Below, piece by piece: positions 1-8,177 of a stretch of 64,000 nt of DNA (its first letter is position 1; every line of letters begins with the position of its first letter). The position numbers were made by a program, and so were the translations under genes. Origin of the DNA: Actinomyces wuliandei. Lineage in GTDB: Bacteria > Actinomycetota > Actinomycetes > Actinomycetales > Actinomycetaceae. The notes under the pieces were generated by a model. That model ran no database searches, was not told the origin of the DNA, and was given only the letters and a program-made list of their open reading frames with translations. The stretch lies in the NCBI RefSeq assembly GCF_004010955.1, contig NZ_CP025227.1:682001-746000 (forward strand), read 5' to 3'.

Positions 1-1161
1 CCCCAGCGTGCCCGCACTCATGGCCTGGGCGTACCCGGGCAGGTCAGTCAGGCGGGTGACCTTCTGGTGGTGGCAGACCAGGACGTCGCGCAGCTGGTCC
101 CCGCCCAGCGCGTCCAGCAGTGCGGGGGAGTGGGTGGTGACCAGCGCGCTGACCTGGCCACGCTGTGTGGCCTCCTCGACCAGGTGGAGCAGCCTGCTGG
201 CGTTGGAGGGGTGCAGGCCGTTCTCGATCTCTTCCACAGCCAGCAGGGCGCCAGCACTGGGAGCGGGGACGTCGCTGGTGTAGGTGGTGGTGACGGAGTC
301 AAGATCCAGGCCGCTGGCCGGGCTGGACAGGGCTGTGGCGATCGCAAGGAAACGTAACAGGCCGTCGCTCATCGAGCGGGCCGTTGTCAGGGCGGCAGGC
401 TCGTCTGGTTCGCCGTTGCCGTGGTCCTCCTGGACGGCAGTCATGATGTCTCCCGTATCTGTTGAGCTGAAGCTCAGGGCGCGTATCGGGCAGTCGGCAA
501 TCTGGCGTGCCAGCTCCTCCAGCCGGGAGAATGTGTCAGGGGTGTGGTCCTGAAGGTGCCTGAGGACGGGAGCCAGGTTCTCGCCGGTGCGACGCAGCTG
601 GGTCTCCCGGAGGGGAACCCAGTCCCGCATCAGGCTTGGTGCGGGATCAAAGTGAAAGGTGCTGCGCAGCGCGGCGGACACGTCGCGCTGGGCGTCGAGG
701 ATGTCCCGGTCTGCGCGGGTGGTGCCTGGGAGCACTGCGGGGAGCTGGCTGAGCGCGGACCGGTCGTCCCGCAGCGCGATGCGTCGGTTGGGACCTCGTT
801 TACCCGTCGAGACAGCGGCGTCCAGCCCGACACCACCACTTCCGGCGGTCGCCGACATGAGAGTCTGCTGGTTCCAGCGACCGCTCTTGGCGGCACGCTG
901 TGGTCCATTAAGGTGCTCACCTACGACTCGGATAAAGGGCACAGTCTCCAGCTTGACGTCGTAGCGGTAGTCGTAGCTCCCGCCAGAGTGGGTCACGGTG
1001 ATGGTGCATCCCAGCGAGAACCGGGTGCTGCCGTGCGGGGCACACCCAGCAGCGCCGCCACGGACCGGGCCGCCCTCCCGCCGTCTCCCGTCCAGCGCGT
1101 CGGCCAGCCTCCCGGGCGAGGCGGTGACCGCCGACCCGTCGGCTGCGTAGGATCGGTCCAT
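1..1161 (-). pseudogene. AAA/OLD-type ATPase, C-terminal part, N-terminus missing
   Basis: An uninterrupted minus-strand reading frame runs off the left edge of the window. It carries a Walker B-like stretch (LLAVEEIENGLHP) followed by a switch motif (VTTHSPALLDAL), as in AAA_21/OLD-type ABC-like ATPases that often belong to defence or repair modules. The Walker A P-loop, which should lie about 100 residues earlier, is absent because the frame enters guaB3 at that point. The only usable ATG (1161-1159) overlaps the guaB3 start codon, leaving no promoter space. I infer a truncated remnant that now serves as guaB3 upstream DNA. A functional short protein is possible but unlikely without a P-loop. 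Confidence 0.6.
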
Positions 1162-2284
1162 GAGCTCTGAGATCGAGATCGGGCGCTCCAAGCGAGCCCG
1201 CCGCGCCTACTCCTTTGAGGACATCGCGCTGGTTCCAGCCCGCCGCACCCGTGACACCTCCGAGGTCCGTGTGGGCTGGCAGATCGACGCCTACCACGTG
1301 GACCTGCCGGTCATGGCCTCACCCATGGACTCGGTCATGAGCCCGGAGACCGCCATCCTGGTAGGGCGGCTCGGCGGGATCGGGGTGCTCGACCTGGAGG
1401 GCCTGTGGACCCGCTACGAGGACCCGACCCCGGCTCTGGAGCGTATCCGTGCCGCTGCTCCTGAGGAGGCCACCCGGGTGCTCCAGGAGGTCTACCAGGT
1501 ACCGGTGGATCCTGACCTCATCACCGAGCGCCTGGCCCAGGTCCGTCAGGCGGGCGTCGTCGTCGCCGGGCGGCTCAGCCCCGCCCAGACCCAGCGGCAC
1601 TGGCGCACCGTGGTGGAGGCGGGCGTGGACCTGCTGGTCATCCGCGGCTCGGTGGTCTCGGCGGAGCACGTCTCCGGGGCGGCGGAGCCGCTCAACCTCA
1701 AGCGCTTCATCTACGGGCTCGACGTGCCCGTGGTCGTGGGCGGGGTGACCACCTACACCGCCGCCCTCCACCTCATGCGTACCGGTGCCGCCGGCGTGCT
1801 TGTGGGGCAGGGCGGTGGCGCCTCCTCCTCGGTGCGACAGGTCCTGGGCCTGCACATGCCCATGGCCACTGCCGTGGCCGACGTGGCCGGCGCCCGGCGC
1901 GACTACCTGGATGAGTCCGGGGGCCGCTACGTCCACGTCATCGCTGACGGGTCGGTGGGCAACTCCGGTGACGTCGTCAAGGCTATCGCCTGTGGGGCGG
2001 ACGCGGTCATGCTCGGTGCGGCCCTGGCTCGTGCCCAGGAGGCCCCGGGCAAGGGCTACCACTGGGGCGCCGAGGCGCGTCACCAGCGTCTGCCACGCGG
2101 CTTCCGCAGCCACGTGGGTACTGTGGGCACCATGGCGGAGATCCTCAACGGCCCCTCTGACCAGGCCGACGGGACCCTCAACATCATGGGTGCCCTGCGC
2201 CGGACCCTGGCCACCACCGGCTACTCCGACGTCAAGGAGCTCCAGCGCGTCGAGGTGGTCCTGGCTCCCTACGAGGCCTCCTGA
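1160..2284 (+). CDS. guaB3: GuaB3 family IMP dehydrogenase-related protein
   Basis: This 374-residue cytosolic TIM-barrel protein belongs to the actinobacterial GuaB3 group related to IMP dehydrogenase and GMP reductase, with a presumed role in purine nucleotide interconversion. The N-terminus (EIEIGRSKRARRAYSFEDIA) and the segment LPVMASPMDSVMSPETA are typical of the group. The barrel also shows VGQGGGASSS and a phosphate-binding region around HVIADGSVGNSGDVVKAI. CBS domains are absent, as expected. The ATG at 1160 is preceded by AGGA at a suitable distance. The gene is divergent from the ATPase remnant and its last 16 bases overlap the convergent glycerate kinase gene. The reaction of this subgroup is less certain than its family. 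Confidence 0.93.
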   Translation: MSSEIEIGRSKRARRAYSFEDIALVPARRTRDTSEVRVGWQIDAYHVDLPVMASPMDSVMSPETAILVGRLGGIGVLDLEGLWTRYEDPTPALERIRAAAPEEATRVLQEVYQVPVDPDLITERLAQVRQAGVVVAGRLSPAQTQRHWRTVVEAGVDLLVIRGSVVSAEHVSGAAEPLNLKRFIYGLDVPVVVGGVTTYTAALHLMRTGAAGVLVGQGGGASSSVRQVLGLHMPMATAVADVAGARRDYLDESGGRYVHVIADGSVGNSGDVVKAIACGADAVMLGAALARAQEAPGKGYHWGAEARHQRLPRGFRSHVGTVGTMAEILNGPSDQADGTLNIMGALRRTLATTGYSDVKELQRVEVVLAPYEAS

Positions 2285-3405
2285 GCCGCGACCCACCGGG
2301 TCACGGCTGAGCGCAGGTTCTGCGACCCCTCGGCAAGCGCCTGCTCCATAGCTGTGCCCTCCGGGGTGATCTGCACCAGGTCACGCACGCCCTGCCCCAG
2401 GAGCGCGGCCGCGTCCGCCTGTACCCGCCCGGCGAAGACCACCACCGGCACCCCGGCGGCTGCGGCCACCCGGACAACACCCGCTGCGGTCTTGCCGCTC
2501 AGTGTCTGGCTGTCCACAGAGCCCTCACCGGTAAGGACGGCGGTGGCTCCCTTCACTGCCTCAGCCAGCCCGCTAGCCTCCATGACCAGGTCCACGCCCG
2601 GGCGCGTCCGAGCAGACAGGAAGGTCATGAGTGCCCAGCCCAGCCCACCTGCGGCGCCGGCTCCGGGGCGTTGCGCCACCTCTGTCCCGCTGACACCCTC
2701 AGACGAGGTGGACAGGCCCGCCAGCCGGGACAGCAGGTCGTCCAGGACCCGCACCTGGCTGCCGGTGGCCCCCTTCTGGGGACCAAACACCGCGCTCGCG
2801 CCCTGGGGGCCAAGCAGAGGTGAGGTGACGTCGCAGGCAGCATGGACCTGCACACCTGCCAGCCTCGGGTCCAGGCCGCTGGTGTCGACTGCGGTGGCCC
2901 TGACCAGCTCAGCAGGTACAGGGGCCAGTGGCGCGGCCTGCTCGTCAAGGAAGCGCACGCCCAGCGCCGCCAGCATGCCCGCTCCGGCGTCGTTCGTGGC
3001 GGAGCCGCCCAGGCCGACGATGATCTCCTGGGCTCCTCGGTCCAGGGCTGCCAGGACCAGCTCGCCCACACCGAGGGAGCTGGAGCCCATGACGTCTCGG
3101 TGGCGCGGGGGAACCTGCTCCAGACCCACAGCTGTGGCCACGTCAAGCAGGGCGGTCGTGCCAGCAAGGTAGAGAGCGCCCTGCACGGGTGCGCCGAGGG
3201 CGTCGTGCACGGGCACCTCCACGCTCCTGGCTCCCAGGGCGGCGGCCAGCGTCTGAGCGAACCCCTCCCCGCCGTCAGCCATGGGACGCAGGAGGCAGGT
3301 GGCCTTCGGGTCGGCCTGGCGGACTCCCGCTGCCATCGCCTCGGCAGCCTCAAGCGCGGTCATGGACTCCTTGAAGGAGTCGGGGGCGAGGACGTAGGTG
3401 GCCAT
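2269..3405 (-). CDS. glxK: glycerate kinase
   Basis: Predicted 378-residue cytosolic kinase that phosphorylates D-glycerate. The N-terminus MATYVLAPDSFKESMTALEA is the family signature, followed by RPMADGGEGFAQTL and the glycine-rich IVGLGGSATNDAGAGML. GEGSVDSQTLSGKTAAGV lies near the C-terminus. A longer frame begins at 3459, but the ATG at 3405 matches the conserved start. The gene lies downstream of ptsH on the same strand, separated from it by a strong hairpin, so it is probably transcribed separately. Its 3' end overlaps guaB3 by 16 bases. The 2-phosphate or 3-phosphate regiospecificity cannot be read from the sequence. Confidence 0.93.
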   Translation of the reverse strand: MATYVLAPDSFKESMTALEAAEAMAAGVRQADPKATCLLRPMADGGEGFAQTLAAALGARSVEVPVHDALGAPVQGALYLAGTTALLDVATAVGLEQVPPRHRDVMGSSSLGVGELVLAALDRGAQEIIVGLGGSATNDAGAGMLAALGVRFLDEQAAPLAPVPAELVRATAVDTSGLDPRLAGVQVHAACDVTSPLLGPQGASAVFGPQKGATGSQVRVLDDLLSRLAGLSTSSEGVSGTEVAQRPGAGAAGGLGWALMTFLSARTRPGVDLVMEASGLAEAVKGATAVLTGEGSVDSQTLSGKTAAGVVRVAAAAGVPVVVFAGRVQADAAALLGQGVRDLVQITPEGTAMEQALAEGSQNLRSAVTRWVAAQEAS

Positions 3406-3487
3406 GCTCCAGGATCTCACACCGGCTTCGGCCGACGGAGGCACCTGGGTGGCCGACACAGGGCGCCGCAGGGATGGGGAGGACGAC

Positions 3488-3524
3488 GACGGGGTGTCCT
3501 CCCAGGCTGGGAGGACACCCCGTC
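3488..3524 (-). terminator. ptsH terminator hairpin
   Basis: Two perfect 18-base arms (3488-3505 and 3507-3524) are separated by one base. The hairpin lies 25 bases past the ptsH stop and before glycerate kinase on the same strand. No U-tract follows. Confidence 0.75.
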
Positions 3525-3548
3525 AGGCAGTGATGTCGTTGTCGCCTG

Positions 3549-3815
3549 TCAGGCGTCGAGGTCAGTCTCCAGGAGAGCCTTGAGCTCATCAAGCGCGGCC
3601 TGCGCGCCGTCGGCGTCGGAGGAGAGGGTGACCACGTCGCCGAAGCCGGCACCCAGAGTCATGACACCGAGAATAGAGGAGGCGTCAACGGCGGCCCCGC
3701 CCTCCTTGGCGATAGAGACAGGAACGCCCTTCTCAGCGACAGCCTTGACGAAGGTGGCGGCGGGACGGGCGTGAAGACCGACCTTGGAAGCGATAGTGGC
3801 GGTGACCTGGGCCAT
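3549..3815 (-). CDS. ptsH: HPr phosphocarrier protein
   Basis: This 88-residue HPr is the general phosphocarrier of the sugar phosphotransferase system. It carries phosphate from enzyme I to sugar-specific EIIA on His15, visible in KVGLHARPAATFV. The regulatory-serine region is present as DASSILGVMTLG (Ser46/47). The ATG at 3815 follows a strong ribosome site (AAGGAGCT), so it is preferred over the longer frame from 3869. No other PTS gene is in the window. A hairpin directly downstream suggests a monocistronic unit. Confidence 0.97.
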   Translation of the reverse strand: MAQVTATIASKVGLHARPAATFVKAVAEKGVPVSIAKEGGAAVDASSILGVMTLGAGFGDVVTLSSDADGAQAALDELKALLETDLDA

Positions 3816-4057
3816 GTGGAGCTCCTTTGAGATGACGGTGTCTGTACGGCAGGTGTGCCAGAGGCTCACCCTTGCGCCGCGCTATGCAACGAGTATGCAG
3901 CACGATGACTGCCGCAAGCCCTGACCCTACCGGACAGTGGCGGTCACGCGCACGCGTTTAGGCAGCTGGCGTGCACTGTGAAGACGTTCTGGGTCTGCGA
4001 CCAGGAGCCGTCTGCGTGAGGCCGTACGAGCTGGGACGGCTGGGTCGCCGTCCGGTA

Positions 4058-4303
4058 CTAGCCCTGCGGGTCCTGGCTCTGGGGCGACGGCGCCTGGGCC
4101 GGCCTGATAAACCACCACAGCCCCATTCCTGCTGCGATAGCAAGCAGCGCCAGGCCCGCCCACAGGTTCGCGTTGACCCCTCCGCTACGGGCGAGGTCGG
4201 CGGGCTCGTGGGCCAGCCCGGCGCACACCAGCAGAAAGATGCTGATGAGGCCCAGGGCCGCAGCGATGACCGCGCGGATATCTGACAGTGAGCGCTTGTT
4301 CAT
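4058..4303 (-). CDS. small two-helix membrane protein
   Basis: An 81-residue protein with two hydrophobic segments, at about residues 11-30 (VIAAALGLISIFLLVCAGLA) and 47-66 (LWAGLALLAIAAGMGLWWFI), and a proline/glutamine-rich tail. It lies 135 bases downstream of the sodium/solute symporter on the same strand, with a good ribosome site (GGAGTAACCTC), so it is probably co-transcribed. Small membrane proteins of this form often accompany symporters in actinobacteria. No function is assigned. Confidence 0.65.
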   Translation of the reverse strand: MNKRSLSDIRAVIAAALGLISIFLLVCAGLAHEPADLARSGGVNANLWAGLALLAIAAGMGLWWFIRPAQAPSPQSQDPQG

Positions 4304-4438
4304 GAGGTTACTCCGATGTCGGTGTCGGGACGTTGAGTAGGAGGAGCTGGCTCAGCAGGACTGGGACACGGTGCGTGGGGGGCTGGAACCGGTAGGCTGC
4401 CAGTGGGCCGCGCAGCAGTCGCACAGTGCCGGCGGGTG

Positions 4439-6163
4439 TCAGTGGAACACGCTGTTGAGCAGGATGACCATGGTGCCGGCCAGGACGCCCAGTGGGACCG
4501 GCCTGCGGTACCACGGCAGCTCGTGCAGGTGGGGGTCGGTGCGTTCGCTCCGTGGCGTCAGCGCGTAGACGAATCCCTTGAGCTCGGAGTCGGGCTTGGG
4601 ACGCGTCGTCAGGGAGACCCCGATCGTGACCGCGACATCGACGACGAAGGCGATACCTGCCGCCAGGAAGGCCCCGCCCTGACCCGGCATGGACAGGACG
4701 TCGGTCCACAGCATGACGTTGACGGCCAGGGCAGCCAGCGTCCCGGCCACGAGTCCGCTCCAGCCTGCTGCTGGCGTGGCGCGCTTCCAGAACATGCCAA
4801 TGATGAAGGTGGCGAAGAGAGGGGCGTTGAACATGGAGAACAACGTCTGGAGGTAGTCCATGAGGTTGGAGTAGTTCGACGCGATGAGCGCGGTGAAGAT
4901 CGCGATGACAGCGGCGGCCAGCGTCGAGAGCTTGCCCATTGCCAGGTAGTGGGCGTCGTCCCCGTCCTTCTTGATGTAGCGCTGGTAGAGGTCGACCCCC
5001 CACACGGTGTTGAAGGCTGAGACATTAGCGGCCATCCCCGCCATGAAGGAGGCGAGCAGGCCGGTGATCGCCAGACCGAGCAGCCCGTTGGGCAGGACGT
5101 CGCGCATGAGGTACAGGATCGAGTCGTTGTAGTCGTAGGCCTGGCTGGCTCCTGCCTTGAGGTCGCGGACCTCGGAGACCAGGACGCCGGCGACCATCCC
5201 GGGCACGATTACCAGGAAGGGGACGAGCATCTTCACGAAGGTCCCGATGATCGGGGTGGACTGGGCCGCTGAGATCGAGTTGGAGGCCATGGCGCGCTGG
5301 ACCTCCACGAAGTTTGTCGTCCAGTAGCCGAAGGACAGGACGAAGCCAAGGCCGAAGACCAGGCCGACCACGGAGAGGATGTCGGAGTCAAAGCCCGAGA
5401 TGGCGTTTCCGGGCCAGGAGTGCAGCTGCAGGGCGGGGTCGGTTCCTGCTGCCGTGGCGTCGGCGGTGATCTGCTCGGTCAGCCCCTGCCAGCCGCCGAC
5501 CCGGCGCAGGCCGATGACGGTCAGCGGCAGCAGGGCGGCGACGATGACGAAGAACTGGAGGACCTCGTTGTAGATCGCGGCTGACAGGCCACCCATCGTG
5601 ATGTAGGCGTAGACGATGACTGCGGCGATGACCAGGGCCGACCACAGGGGCCAGCCCAGCAGCCAGTTGACGATGTTGCCCAGCAGGTACAGGTTGATGC
5701 CAGCGATGAGCAGCTGGGCCAGGGCAAAGCTCAGCGAGTTGACCAGGTGCGCCTCGACACCGAAGCGCTTGAGCATGAACTCCGGGACCGAGCGGACCTT
5801 GGACCCGTAGTAGAAGGGCATCATGACCAGTCCCAGGAAGATCATGGCCGGGATGGCGCCGATCCAGAAGTAGTGGAAGGTCGGCATCCCGTACTGGGCG
5901 CCGTTGGCAGACATCCCCATGATCTCCACCGCGCCGAGGTTGGCTGACACGAAGGCGATCCCGGTGACCCAGGCGGGCAGGGACCGGCCTGAGGTCAGGA
6001 AGCCGTCTGCCGTGGAGGCCTGGGCACGGGCCATGAGGCCCACACCGATGACGAAGGCAAAGTAGATGACAATAGGGACGTAGTCATACCAGGCTGCGTC
6101 GATAAGTGTGGTGGAGGCGGGCAGCGTTGAGGGAAGTGCTGCGAGAGGTGGAGCGGAGGACAT
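4439..6163 (-). CDS. sodium:solute symporter (SSS family)
   Basis: A 574-residue polytopic membrane protein of the sodium/solute symporter family with many hydrophobic segments. The early region ASTADGFLTSGRSLPAWVTG and the motif SANLGAVEIMGMSANGAQYG are typical of sugar- and inositol-type members of the SGLT-like branch. The ATG at 6163 follows CCGAGGT, while the longer frame from 6220 lacks a ribosome site. The small membrane protein gene follows on the same strand. The substrate is not evident. Given the inositol genes elsewhere in the window, an inositol or sugar importer is a reasonable guess, but the gene is not adjacent to them and has no visible IolR-like site. Confidence 0.88.
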   Translation of the reverse strand: MSSAPPLAALPSTLPASTTLIDAAWYDYVPIVIYFAFVIGVGLMARAQASTADGFLTSGRSLPAWVTGIAFVSANLGAVEIMGMSANGAQYGMPTFHYFWIGAIPAMIFLGLVMMPFYYGSKVRSVPEFMLKRFGVEAHLVNSLSFALAQLLIAGINLYLLGNIVNWLLGWPLWSALVIAAVIVYAYITMGGLSAAIYNEVLQFFVIVAALLPLTVIGLRRVGGWQGLTEQITADATAAGTDPALQLHSWPGNAISGFDSDILSVVGLVFGLGFVLSFGYWTTNFVEVQRAMASNSISAAQSTPIIGTFVKMLVPFLVIVPGMVAGVLVSEVRDLKAGASQAYDYNDSILYLMRDVLPNGLLGLAITGLLASFMAGMAANVSAFNTVWGVDLYQRYIKKDGDDAHYLAMGKLSTLAAAVIAIFTALIASNYSNLMDYLQTLFSMFNAPLFATFIIGMFWKRATPAAGWSGLVAGTLAALAVNVMLWTDVLSMPGQGGAFLAAGIAFVVDVAVTIGVSLTTRPKPDSELKGFVYALTPRSERTDPHLHELPWYRRPVPLGVLAGTMVILLNSVFH

Positions 6164-6324
6164 CGGCGTACCTCGGGTCTCGGGTAAGGGGGCAGGGTCA
6201 AGGAACGAGCAGGTGCTCACCGCACAGGATAGCGTTCCACGGTTGGGAAGGTGTCCGCTTTGGTGGCTTCTGGTGACACGTCGCGACGGGCTGACGGGCG
6301 CGGGGCGCAGGTAGGCTGGCCCGC

Positions 6325-6939
6325 ATGACGATCACTGCTGCGGCGGACGGCTCCGCCCTGGGTAACCCCGGTCCGGCAGGCTGGGCGTGGTACGTGGACG
6401 AGGGCTGCTGGGCGGCAGGCGGCTGGCAGACCGCGACCAACAACCGTGGGGAGCTGACCGCCGTGCTGGAGCTCCTGCGCGCGACGCAGGCGGCGGGCCT
6501 GGCAGGCGAGGACCTCCTGGTCCTGTGCGACTCCCAGTACGTCATCAACTCAGTGACACGGTGGCGGCACGGCTGGAAGAAGCGGGGGTGGCGCAAGGCG
6601 GACGGCAAGCCGGTCCTCAACGTGGACCTCATGCGGGAGCTGGACCAGGCCCTGGCAGGTCGGTCCGTACGCTTTGAGTGGGTGCGTGGGCACGTGGGCC
6701 ACATGCTGAACGAGGCGGCGGACACCAGGGCGCGGGCCGCAGCCACCGCCTACCAGCAGGGCAGGGCGGTGCCCGCAGGTCCTGGCTGGACGCGCGGTGG
6801 TGGAGCCAGCCAGGCCGCTGGGCAGGTGGTGCAGGCTAGTGCCCAGGGGGAGGGACAGCAGGGCTCAGAGAAGCGTCAGGGCCTGGCGGGCGATGGCCAG
6901 CTCCTCGTTGGTGGGGACGACCAGCACCGTCACGGGTGA
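6325..6939 (+). CDS. rnhA: ribonuclease HI
   Basis: A 204-residue type 1 RNase H that cleaves the RNA strand of RNA-DNA hybrids. The metal-binding acidic residues are visible in order: Asp in TAAADGSALGNPGPAG, Glu in NNRGELTAVLE, Asp in VLCDSQYVINSV, and Asp in NEAADTRARAAA. The catalytic domain fills about the first 150 residues. The remainder is a low-complexity Gly/Ala/Gln-rich tail of about 50 residues that runs antisense over the end of ackA with a 75-base overlap. The tail may be an incidental extension after loss of an earlier stop. Confidence 0.92.
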   Translation: MTITAAADGSALGNPGPAGWAWYVDEGCWAAGGWQTATNNRGELTAVLELLRATQAAGLAGEDLLVLCDSQYVINSVTRWRHGWKKRGWRKADGKPVLNVDLMRELDQALAGRSVRFEWVRGHVGHMLNEAADTRARAAATAYQQGRAVPAGPGWTRGGGASQAAGQVVQASAQGEGQQGSEKRQGLAGDGQLLVGGDDQHRHG

Positions 6940-8049
6940 CTGCGGTGCGGAGACGACGCGGGCCTGGGAGGACCGGGTCTCGTTGAGGGTGTCGTCGAGC
7001 CTGATGCCCAGGAAGCCCAGGCGCCCGCACAGCTCGCGGCGCAGGCGGGCGTCGTTCTCCCCGATCCCGGCGGTGAAGGTCAGGGCGTCCAGGCCGCCCA
7101 TGACGGCGGTGTAGGCCCCCACGTACTTGGTCAGCCGGTGGAGGTAGATGTCCATGGCGTCACGGGCCTCCTGCTCCCCGTCGTCCACACGCCTCCACAC
7201 CTCACGCATGTCGTTGTCTCCGGCCAGCCCCTTCATCCCGGAGCCCCGGTTGAACAGGTTGTCGATCTCGTCGACCGTCATGCCGGCCACCCGGGCCAGG
7301 TGGAACACGGCCGCCGGGTCAATGTCACCTGTGCGCCCGCCCATGACCAGTCCCTCCAAGGGGGTCAGCCCCATGGAGGTCTCCACGGCGTGGCCCGCCA
7401 CCACCGCCGAGGCTGAGGCCCCGTTGCCCAGGTGCAGGACTACCTGACGCAGGTCCTCACGTCCCAGGAGCCGGGAGACCTGCTCGGAGACGTACTGGTG
7501 GCTGGTGCCGTGGGCGCCGTAGCGGCGGATCGAGTAGCGGTCGGCGACCTCCCGGTCCAGGGCGTAGCGGGCAGCCTCCTCAGGCAGGTCCTGGAAGAAC
7601 GCGGTGTCGAAGACCGCCACGTGGGGGACGTCCGCCAGCAGCCTGCGAGCGACCTCAATACCCTTGAGGTGGGCGGGGTTGTGCAGCGGCCCCAGCGGCA
7701 CCAGCTCTGTGATGAGGGTGACGACCTCGTCGTCGATGAGGGCCGGGCCGCTGAAGTGGCGCCCTCCTTGGACCACCCGGTGCCCCACGGCGACGACGTG
7801 CGCCTCAGCCAGGCTGGGACCCTTGTCCTCGAAGAGGCGCAGCACCTCGGCCAGCCCGGTGCCGTGGTCGGGAACAGGCTGGTCGAGCTCGGTGCGCTGG
7901 CCAGCCACCTTGTGGACGATGGCACCAGCCTCCTCCCCGATGCGCTCCACCAGGCCGGAAGCCAGGGAGCTGCCCGAGTCAGGGTCCACCAGCTGGTACT
8001 TGATGGAGGAGGAGCCGGAGTTGATGACGAGGACGGTCCGCTGGGTCAC
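6865..8049 (-). CDS. ackA: acetate kinase
   Basis: A 394-residue cytosolic acetate kinase that converts acetyl phosphate and ADP to acetate and ATP. The N-terminal phosphate-binding segment VLVINSGSSSIKYQLV, the motif VFDTAFFQDLP, the stretch HGTSHQYVSEQ and the block FTAGIGENDA are all present. The start is GTG at 8049. It lies 128 bases downstream of pta on the same strand, the classical pta-ackA pair for acetate overflow and mixed-acid fermentation. Its end overlaps the rnhA tail. Confidence 0.97.
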   Translation of the reverse strand: MTQRTVLVINSGSSSIKYQLVDPDSGSSLASGLVERIGEEAGAIVHKVAGQRTELDQPVPDHGTGLAEVLRLFEDKGPSLAEAHVVAVGHRVVQGGRHFSGPALIDDEVVTLITELVPLGPLHNPAHLKGIEVARRLLADVPHVAVFDTAFFQDLPEEAARYALDREVADRYSIRRYGAHGTSHQYVSEQVSRLLGREDLRQVVLHLGNGASASAVVAGHAVETSMGLTPLEGLVMGGRTGDIDPAAVFHLARVAGMTVDEIDNLFNRGSGMKGLAGDNDMREVWRRVDDGEQEARDAMDIYLHRLTKYVGAYTAVMGGLDALTFTAGIGENDARLRRELCGRLGFLGIRLDDTLNETRSSQARVVSAPQSPVTVLVVPTNEELAIARQALTLL

Positions 8050-8177
8050 GAGGAGCCTTTCGGTGTGCGTGGCGGGCAGGGCAGGTCTCGGTGGGTTGTC
8101 GTCAGGTGAGGTGGTGCCGCAGTGCCTGGTCGGTGCAGGCCGACCGTCCCGGACTCTCCCGGCCCGCCCTCTGGGCG

